DNA from: Nitrospirota bacterium
GTDB taxonomy: Bacteria > Nitrospirota > Thermodesulfovibrionia > Thermodesulfovibrionales > SM23-35
Reading direction: 5' to 3'
Assembly (NCBI GenBank): GCA_029883145.1
Contig: JAOUJR010000147.1
Coordinates: forward strand, 1-5,122
Length of the DNA stretch: 5,122 bases
How positions within the stretch are numbered: position 1 is the first letter of the stretch; every line of letters starts with the position of its first letter. A model generated the notes under the pieces. That model was given only the letters and a program-made list of their open reading frames with translations. It was not told the DNA's origin and searched no databases. Below, one piece after another: positions 1-4,407 of the stretch. Both the position numbers and the translations under genes were made by a program.

Positions 1-585
1 TGTACCATACGCCATTACTCCAATCGCCTGGGCTCCACCGATACGGTAAACCTCCCTCATACCAAGCAGTTTAATTGCTGCCATGACATAAGGGTTTATT
101 TCTCCTTTCGGAGCAGGAACACAGATGGCTAATTCTTTAACACCCGCAACCTGTGCAGGAATGACATTCATCAACACAGTGGAAGGATATGATGCCTTGC
201 CACCCGGCACATAGACACCGACCCGTTCAAGAGGACTTATCACCTGTCCTAAAAGATTATCTTTTTCAGAAAATGACCATGACTCCTCTTTCTGTCTCTC
301 ATGGAAGGCCTTTATTCTTTTGGCTGAAAATTCAAGAGCTTTAACTACTTTTTTATCAGCCTTCCTTGCATGTCTTGATATCTCATAAGGTGTTATCCGC
401 AATCTTTTTACGGTTTGAAAATCAAAGGTCTTTGTATAATTAAAGACCGCTCTGTCACCATTTTTTCTCACATCGTCAAGGATGGCCTTAACCCTCTGCT
501 CAATCTCCGGGCTGCTCCCTGATGCACGTTCCCTGAGAACCTTACAAAAGGCAACTATTTCCTTGTTGTTTTTTATTACCTTCAT
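1..585 (-). CDS. hisD: Histidinol dehydrogenase, N-terminal part (runs off the left edge)
   Basis: Histidinol dehydrogenase catalyses the last two steps of histidine biosynthesis, the NAD-dependent four-electron oxidation of L-histidinol to L-histidine, in the cytoplasm as a zinc-containing homodimer. Reading the minus strand gives 195 residues from the ATG at 585-583. Clear family signatures are GVYVPGGKASYPS at about residues 123-135, a following VLMNVIPAQVAGV stretch, and GGAQAIGVMAYGT at about 183-195, which contains the conserved substrate/cofactor-region Gln. The family is usually about 430 residues long, so the catalytic Glu/His pair and zinc ligands lie outside the window. The start is supported by an in-frame stop (621-619) and no other start between; the Shine-Dalgarno is poor (an AGG about 15 bp upstream). 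It is transcribed away from the GAF/HD-GYP gene. Other his genes may follow it to the left, but this cannot be seen. Identification is very secure. Confidence 0.96.
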   Translation of the reverse strand, partial: MKVIKNNKEIVAFCKVLRERASGSSPEIEQRVKAILDDVRKNGDRAVFNYTKTFDFQTVKRLRITPYEISRHARKADKKVVKALEFSAKRIKAFHERQKEESWSFSEKDNLLGQVISPLERVGVYVPGGKASYPSTVLMNVIPAQVAGVKELAICVPAPKGEINPYVMAAIKLLGMREVYRIGGAQAIGVMAYGT

Positions 586-649
586 GTGAAGTAATTTTAG
601 CCTGTAAGCTCTAATTATTCAAGAACCTTTATGAAAAACTATATTTGAC

Positions 650-678
650 ATTATATAGTGCTCTCAAGTAAAGTGATA
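650..678 (-). promoter_or_regulatory. Candidate hisD promoter overlapping a plus-strand TTGACA
   Basis: On the minus strand a perfect TATAAT lies at 655-650, about 65 bp upstream of the hisD ATG. At 17-bp spacing the -35 position (678-673) reads TATCAC, a poor match, so this is a -10-led candidate only. On the plus strand the same few bases carry a perfect TTGACA (645-650), with a weak TAAAGT 18 bp further on (669-674). If both are used, the two divergent genes would compete for polymerase. If the plus-strand one is real, transcription would begin at about 681, after the assigned GTG start of the GAF/HD-GYP gene, which would favour a later start there. No operator was recognised. Confidence 0.3.
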
Positions 679-1989
679 GTCGTGGGGAAAAAACAAGTCT
701 CAGGGAAGAAATCCATAATAACTGAGATTAAACAAAAGATACGACTTTTCAATACAGTAACCACATTCGTCATTATTATACTCCTTGCGATAATCGTAAG
801 ATACCTTTATAAACCCGTCAGTGAGGCGCTCGACTTTTTGCCCGATATCTCTGTGACCATAATAGTAATAATAGTTCTCTGCCTCACTTTTATAGGGCTT
901 TATATCTCAAGATTAGTGTCAAGACAGACTGTACAGAGTATTGAAAAGTACAGTAGGAGGCTCGACCATATTCTTCATATTACAAGGGATTTAAGAGAGG
1001 AAATATATGGCGATATCCTTCTCAACAAAATAATGGAATATTCACTTTCGATCACGGATTCAGATGCAAGCTCTATCCTTCTTATTGAGAACGACAGCCT
1101 TATCTTTAAGAAAGTAAAGGGCAAGAGGGCAGATGAGTTCTTTGGTAAATCTATACATAAAGGCAAAGGTATTGTAGGATGGGTTGCCGAACATGGGCAA
1201 CCAGTGCGCATAGAAAACGCAAAGAATGATGAGAGGTTTGACCCTGATGTGGATGGTATAGCAGGTCAACAGGTAAGCACTCTACTTTGTGTTCCACTTA
1301 TGACGAAGACAGGTGTCGTAGGTGTCATAGAGCTCCTGAATAAGAAAGGCGGATTTTATTCTGCGAGAGAAGAAGAGATGATCACCTATCTTGCAGACCA
1401 GGCAGCCATATCCTTAACACGAGCACAATTTTATGAAGATCAGAAGAATTATGAGATACATTTCACCAATATACTCCTTGAGGCTATAGACACCCAGATT
1501 GCTGAAAAGATGGGTCATTCAAAAAATGTAGCTAAATATAGCAACATTATAGCAAGGGCTCTCAATATGTCAGAGCAGGAGAGAAAGTGGTTATATTTTG
1601 CCTCTCTTCTCCACGATATTGGTTTTTTAAAGATCAGAGCTGAAGACAGTTTTAAGCCAGAGGAGTTCAGAAAACATACCATTATTGGATATGATATGAT
1701 CAGTCCGATAAACTTCTATGAGGATATTGCCCCTTTCATCCTCTACCATCATGAGCGGTATGACGGTAGAGGTTATCCAGCAGGTCTCAAGGGAGACGTC
1801 ATTCCACTTGGTGCAAGAATTATTGCGATAGCCGAAGCATTTAATGCAATGGTAAGTGAGACATCATATAAAGTTCCCATAGGCTTTGATGCTGCTATAG
1901 AAGAGTTAAAAATCAATGCAGGTAGCCAATTTGACCCAGAGCTTGTCAAAGTATTCGTTCAAAACATAACACTTGAGCATTTAAGATAG
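658..1989 (+). CDS. Membrane-anchored GAF and HD-GYP domain protein, probable cyclic di-GMP phosphodiesterase
   Basis: HD-GYP proteins hydrolyse the second messenger cyclic di-GMP, and an N-terminal GAF domain commonly senses a ligand. The 443-residue product has two hydrophobic segments (about 34-51 and 64-84), so it is probably in the inner membrane with a short external loop and cytoplasmic domains. A helical linker leads to a GAF domain (about 115-258, including KGIVGWVAEHGQPVRIENA). The HD-GYP domain occupies about 270-430: GHS at 286-288, HD at 319-320, a His at 340, HHERYDGRGYP at 364-374, and AEAFNAM at 392-398. Two positions are atypical: the usual HDIGK reads HDIGF, and the usual A-D-x-x-D-A reads A-E-x-x-N-A. 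Activity is therefore likely but not certain; a receptor-like role is possible. The start is GTG, as an in-frame TGA at 646 blocks extension and no ATG occurs until about residue 125; in-frame GTGs at 673 and 682 are alternatives. No clear Shine-Dalgarno was seen. Confidence 0.9.
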   Translation: MLSSKVIVVGKKQVSGKKSIITEIKQKIRLFNTVTTFVIIILLAIIVRYLYKPVSEALDFLPDISVTIIVIIVLCLTFIGLYISRLVSRQTVQSIEKYSRRLDHILHITRDLREEIYGDILLNKIMEYSLSITDSDASSILLIENDSLIFKKVKGKRADEFFGKSIHKGKGIVGWVAEHGQPVRIENAKNDERFDPDVDGIAGQQVSTLLCVPLMTKTGVVGVIELLNKKGGFYSAREEEMITYLADQAAISLTRAQFYEDQKNYEIHFTNILLEAIDTQIAEKMGHSKNVAKYSNIIARALNMSEQERKWLYFASLLHDIGFLKIRAEDSFKPEEFRKHTIIGYDMISPINFYEDIAPFILYHHERYDGRGYPAGLKGDVIPLGARIIAIAEAFNAMVSETSYKVPIGFDAAIEELKINAGSQFDPELVKVFVQNITLEHLR

Positions 1990-3045
1990 TCTGCTGAGTA
2001 TTTCTGTCTCTATATTTTCGGAGAACCGATTCTTATCTGTTCTATAGAGTGAAATTAGTTTATCTGCATATGCTTCAACTTTTTTGTACCCGGTCTCCCG
2101 GGCATCCTCAATAAGATCCCAGTCTCTTACATCCATAAACCTTTTTGACGCCTCAAGTATTTCAGGAAACAGGAGCCTTCTGTAACCACCAAGGAATACG
2201 ATATAAAATCCAAGTGAACCTTCTTTCTGGTTCTCGATAATATAGTGAATCATGCCTTTTTCAGAGGTATCTGAGAGGAGGTCTTTTATCCCGCGAGCAA
2301 AGAGTTCAGCCTTGCTGCATGAGAGATTCATGAGCAAGGATTTCCATTCACACCCTAATTTTTTTCCTTCAAATACTTCGCCAAGCTCATGATGTATAAA
2401 TGTTTCTGCCTCGGAAGACGCAATTATGGAAAGCTCTCTGTCAATATCTTCTGACGGCTCATCTTCAGGGGCAATACCATATCTCGAAAATGCAAATGCA
2501 AGAAACCCCTTAGGACCTCTGGCTCTTAGCTCATCGAATTTTTCCCAGAGGAGCAGTTTCATTGTGTCAACCCGTGCAAAGATGACACCATCCTGTAACA
2601 TTGCAGGATAAGCTGATAAATCTCTTACATATTCGGTGCCAGCCATGTAAATATCATGGCCATCTACTATTTTTTTAGATGTAAGGTCTGCAAGGAAAAA
2701 AGAAGGCTTAAAGTAATTTCCATAACCAGCACCATAAAGAAGATTTTCATTTTCTAACACAGCATTTATTTTTTCTACCTCAAAGGGGCTGTATGAATTC
2801 CCGTTAACAGTAATATCAATAAACTCTTTGTCTTCAAGTTCATGCCAGAGGGTTTCTCTCTCTGATATCCACTCGGCGACCTCTTGTTTAGAGGTCTTTT
2901 CCCATGGTTTTATACCTTTTTCAATACGACAAAGCTGTCTTAATCTCAGCAAAAGGCCACATATTGAATAAGTCCCCCAGTATTTTGCATCGGAGATGTT
3001 GCAGTTTCTCTTAATCTGCGAGCTTAATGTTTCAATATCAATCAT
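1981..3045 (-). CDS. Conserved protein of unknown function, Sfum_1244-like
   Basis: This 354-residue soluble protein has no signal peptide or membrane segment. Its N-terminus (QIKRNCNISDAKYWGTYSIC, then LLLRLRQLCRIEKG, residues 10-44) and the later stretches YSPFEVEKINAVL (85-97), YGAGYGNYFKPSFFLADL (104-121) and LLLWEKFDELRARG (164-177) resemble my recollection of the uncharacterised Sfum_1244 family found in Desulfobacterota and relatives. No biochemical role is known to me. A cluster of possible metal-binding residues, FIHHELGEVFEG (216-227), stands out in an acidic helical region and would repay structural modelling. The start is well supported: AGAGG (3055-3051) sits 5 bp upstream of the ATG. 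The gene converges on the GAF/HD-GYP gene with a 9-bp overlap at the stops, leaving no room for a terminator between them. It has its own upstream region and appears monocistronic here. Confidence 0.85.
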   Translation of the reverse strand: MIDIETLSSQIKRNCNISDAKYWGTYSICGLLLRLRQLCRIEKGIKPWEKTSKQEVAEWISERETLWHELEDKEFIDITVNGNSYSPFEVEKINAVLENENLLYGAGYGNYFKPSFFLADLTSKKIVDGHDIYMAGTEYVRDLSAYPAMLQDGVIFARVDTMKLLLWEKFDELRARGPKGFLAFAFSRYGIAPEDEPSEDIDRELSIIASSEAETFIHHELGEVFEGKKLGCEWKSLLMNLSCSKAELFARGIKDLLSDTSEKGMIHYIIENQKEGSLGFYIVFLGGYRRLLFPEILEASKRFMDVRDWDLIEDARETGYKKVEAYADKLISLYRTDKNRFSENIETEILSRLS

Positions 3046-3288
3046 GATATCCTCTTAAGATATTCTATCAGAAGGAGAGAAGAAGGAGTAAGGCTTAAAG
3101 TTTGTCCTATTGATGCCTTCACCTACGAGATGAATAATCATTACTCTCTGCCTTCACTGATTCTCACAGTTATGCGCAAAAACATTAATTTTCGATATCT
3201 ATTCATTTCCCATTCTACTCAACATAACTCAGAAGATTAGTGACGTGACTTTCCATTTGAATGGCTCATCGTAAAAACTGGCAGGGCA
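3046..3288. other. Gene-free stretch upstream of the Sfum_1244-like gene
   Basis: I see no convincing gene, RNA or mobile element here. It begins with the Shine-Dalgarno of the minus-strand gene (3051-3055), followed by a purine-rich plus-strand tract (about 3070-3094). A 9-bp direct repeat, TGCCTTCAC, occurs at 3114-3122 and 3149-3157. Short reading frames, such as a 22-codon plus-strand one starting at about 3172, lack a Shine-Dalgarno and look random. The promoter of the Sfum_1244-like gene must lie here or further right on the minus strand, but no good -35/-10 pair was found. If an integrase gene once extended leftwards from 3387, the missing body has been deleted rather than left as readable remnants, because no recombinase motif was found in any frame of this stretch. 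Confidence 0.5.
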
Positions 3289-3387
3289 TTAAATACGAAA
3301 AGAAATAAACGTTTCTGAAACATCTTTCATCTTAGCCTTCAGGAAGGCCTCGTACCGTGTCCAAATATCATATGGAACTTTTTGCAT
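3289..3387 (-). pseudogene. Possible N-terminal stub of an integron/XerC-type tyrosine recombinase
   Basis: A 32-codon minus-strand ORF from the ATG at 3387-3385 begins MQKVPYDIWTRYEAFLKAK. This pattern (VP-x-x-I-x-x-RYEAFLK) resembles the first residues of integron-integrase-like tyrosine recombinases in Desulfobacterota-type genomes, which typically continue into a WLRYYLDFC-type core-binding segment. Here the resemblance ends at about residue 19, and the reading stops at TAA (3291-3289). Full enzymes are over 300 residues and carry the R-H-R-Y catalytic residues, none of which is present, so no recombination activity could come from this piece. Position and direction fit an integron integrase: it diverges from the cassette genes with the attI-like site upstream. 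No Shine-Dalgarno is evident. The family assignment rests on a short motif and could be chance; an unrelated small protein is the alternative. Confidence 0.35.
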
Positions 3388-3403
3388 GGTATTAGTTATT
3401 TTT

Positions 3404-3433
3404 TGACTAATATTACAAATGGAATATTAGTCA
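3404..3433. repeat. Perfect 11-bp inverted repeat upstream of the integrase stub
   Basis: TGACTAATATT (3404-3414) and AATATTAGTCA (3423-3433) are perfect inverted copies separated by 8 bp (ACAAATGG). A further partial copy of the arm, TATTAGT, lies at 3390-3396. The repeat sits 17 bp upstream of the stub's ATG and downstream of the candidate minus-strand promoter, so it would fall in that transcript's leader. It could be an operator for a dimeric repressor or an RNA hairpin over the translation start. It lacks a GC-rich stem and a clean T-run on either strand, so an intrinsic terminator is unlikely. It does not match the enterobacterial LexA box that controls many integron integrases. Confidence 0.8.
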
Positions 3434-3449
3434 TTTAATCAATCTTAAA

Positions 3450-3478
3450 ATCTTAATAAAATCAAATGGTTGCGTCAA
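3450..3478 (-). promoter_or_regulatory. Candidate integrase promoter, minus strand
   Basis: On the minus strand TTGACG (3478-3473) is followed after exactly 17 bp by TAAGAT (3455-3450), matching 5/6 and 4/6 of the sigma-70 consensus. Transcription would start near 3443 and run through the inverted repeat into the recombinase-like stub. The region is very AT-rich and contains a tandem AATCTTAA duplication (3441-3456), so a chance match is possible. Confidence 0.4.
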
Positions 3479-3497
3479 GTTATTTTGTTTTTTTGTA

Positions 3498-3526
3498 TTG
3501 ACCGGACACAAACATTTTGGTATTAT
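3498..3526 (+). promoter_or_regulatory. Strong candidate cassette promoter (Pc-like)
   Basis: TTGACC (3498-3503) and TATTAT (3521-3526) are separated by 17 bp, each matching 5/6 of the sigma-70 consensus. Transcription would begin near 3533, about 40 bp before the methyltransferase ATG and just upstream of the attI-like junction. This is where an integron's cassette promoter should lie, outside the exchangeable cassettes and directed into them. It would also be able to read on into the second gene, as no terminator is visible between them other than the attC hairpin. Confidence 0.6.
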
Positions 3527-3538
3527 CGAGTTAACTAT

Positions 3539-3555
3539 CTAATAACTTGTTAGCC
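3539..3555 (+). other. attI-like recombination core site
   Basis: A near-palindrome at 3539-3553 (CTAATAACTTGTTAG, 12 of 15 positions symmetrical) ends in the core GTTAGCC (3549-3555), which matches the integron core consensus GTTRRRY except at one base. In known integrons IntI cuts between the G and TT, which places the junction at 3549/3550. AT-rich DNA lies on the left and GC-rich cassette DNA on the right, so the base-composition change falls at the predicted crossover. It could instead be the 3' end of a lost cassette's attC, but no matching left half was found upstream. Confidence 0.45.
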
Positions 3556-3557
3556 GC

Positions 3558-3564
3558 AAGGAGG
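3558..3564 (+). promoter_or_regulatory. Shine-Dalgarno that fixes the methyltransferase start
   Basis: AAGGAGG at 3558-3564 is a near-perfect ribosome binding site. It lies 10 bp before the ATG at 3575 but only 1 bp before the in-frame TTG at 3566, so the ATG is the credible start and the three residues before it are not translated. Confidence 0.8.
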
Positions 3565-3574
3565 ATTGAGAATC

Positions 3575-4330
3575 ATGGACACATGGAAGTTCTACGACAT
3601 CACTCACCGTGAACATGTGGTATGCAATCCCACGAGCGAGGAAAAACTAACGCGTCTCGTGGGACTTCTGCGCCTCCCGACTAACGCGCAGGTGGTTGAC
3701 ATTGCGTGTGGTAAGGGCGAGTTTCTGATTCGCTTGGCGGAAGCCTATGGCGCTCGTGGCATGGGCATCGACATTTCTCCTTTCTTCATCGCCGATGCAG
3801 AGAGAAGACTCAAGGCGCGGGCACCGAGTGCTGGCATCACCTTCACTCAGATGAATGGTGCGGATTTCAAGCCAGACGAGCCGCACAGCTTAGATCTAGC
3901 GTCATGTATCGGTGCCAGTTGGGTCTTCGGGGGGCATGCTAATACTCTCGAAGCTCTGATCAGCATGGTGAGGCCCGGCGGCTGGGTAATCGTGGGAGAG
4001 CCATACTGGCAGCAGGAGCCGTCAGGGGATTACCTAGAGGCATCCGGGTGCGCGCGAGAGGACTTCGGGAGCCACTCCTCGAATGCCGAAGCCGGAGAGC
4101 GGCGAGGAACGGAGCTCGTTCACACCATCGTGAGCAGCAAGGACGATTGGGACAGGTATGAGGGCCTCCAATGGTTCGCGACAGCCGAGTACGCTCGCAC
4201 CCATCCAGATGATCCAGACTTGGCGGAGGTGCCTGAGCGCGTGAGCAAGGCGAGGGCGGCATACCTGCGTTGGGGGCGCGACACGCTTGGTTGGGCGATC
4301 TACATGTTCAGATCGCGCTCTGCGGCCTAA
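3575..4330 (+). CDS. Class I SAM-dependent methyltransferase (cassette gene)
   Basis: The 251-residue product is a cytoplasmic Rossmann-fold methyltransferase that should transfer the methyl group of S-adenosylmethionine to an unknown, probably small, acceptor. Motif I, VVDIACGKGEF, is at residues 40-50; the acidic end of strand 2, GMGIDIS, at 62-68, would hold the ribose hydroxyls; NGADF (94-98) fits the adenine-contacting motif; LDLASCIGAS (107-116) is strand 4; and RPGGWVIVGEPYW (133-145) is the usual post-motif segment. The C-terminal 100 residues are rich in charged and aromatic residues and probably form the acceptor-binding part. No nucleic-acid methylase motif (such as NPPY) is seen, so a restriction or rRNA role is not supported. 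Length is normal for the family. The gene is GC-rich, unlike its neighbours, and is tightly framed by recombination-like sites, consistent with horizontal transfer. It may modify a toxic or antibiotic compound, but nothing in the sequence proves this. Confidence 0.85.
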   Translation: MDTWKFYDITHREHVVCNPTSEEKLTRLVGLLRLPTNAQVVDIACGKGEFLIRLAEAYGARGMGIDISPFFIADAERRLKARAPSAGITFTQMNGADFKPDEPHSLDLASCIGASWVFGGHANTLEALISMVRPGGWVIVGEPYWQQEPSGDYLEASGCAREDFGSHSSNAEAGERRGTELVHTIVSSKDDWDRYEGLQWFATAEYARTHPDDPDLAEVPERVSKARAAYLRWGRDTLGWAIYMFRSRSAA

Positions 4331-4407
4331 CAAACGGATGAACGCGAGCCGGAATAGGCCGGATGGCTCGCTTCGCTCGGTCACGTTTACTGCCGGCCGC
4401 GTTATCC
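4325..4407 (+). other. attC-like site (59-base-element type)
   Basis: The left core GCCTAAC (4325-4331) matches RYYYAAC perfectly and overlaps the methyltransferase stop codon, as in many cassettes. The right core GTTATCC (4401-4407) keeps GTTA but departs from GTTRRRY at two bases. Between them, AACGCGAGCCG (4341-4351) pairs with CGGTCACGTT (4378-4387) apart from one unpaired G and one G-T wobble; an extrahelical base is a hallmark of folded attC. An alternative internal hairpin pairs GCGAGCC (4344-4350) with GGCTCGC (4365-4371). The 83-bp length falls in the known range for attC. The structure could also act as a transcription attenuator between the two genes. Confidence 0.55.

Larger units (their letters stand above)
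3550..4401 (+). mobile_element. Integron-type gene cassette carrying a methyltransferase
   Basis: This 852-bp unit has the compact layout of an integron cassette: it starts just inside a GTTAGCC core, has a Shine-Dalgarno within 10 bp, holds one gene in the + orientation, and ends in an attC-like site that begins inside the gene's stop region and finishes at the next GTTA core. Its composition is markedly higher in GC than both flanks: a hand count gives 37/60 for 3661-3720 against 16/60 for 4441-4500 in the next unit. Cassettes are mobilised as circles by an integron integrase acting on folded attC; any such enzyme would have to be supplied from elsewhere, since the local candidate is a stub. 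Confidence 0.5.

Noticed and set aside
975..1269. Minus-strand frames of 69 and 78 codons inside the GAF-encoding region
   Set aside because: They are shadows of a clearly coding plus-strand gene with recognisable domains.
3172..3240. Plus-strand ORF of 22 codons beginning MRKNINFRYL
   Set aside because: It has no Shine-Dalgarno, promoter or recognisable similarity; the length is expected by chance.
3338..3351. GCCTTC-AG-GAAGGC short palindrome
   Set aside because: The two-base spacer prevents a stable hairpin, and the bases are explained by codons of the recombinase-like stub.
3404..3433. Inverted repeat as an intrinsic terminator
   Set aside because: The stem is almost entirely A/T and neither strand has a proper T-run directly after it.
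3566..3574. TTG 3566 as the methyltransferase start
   Set aside because: It lies 1 bp after the Shine-Dalgarno, too close for initiation; ATG 3575 is in frame at a workable distance.
3960..4384. Minus-strand reading frames of 100 and 116 codons opposite the methyltransferase
   Set aside because: They arise from the high GC of the real gene, lack ribosome binding sites and encode low-complexity Arg/Ser/Pro-rich sequence without family motifs.
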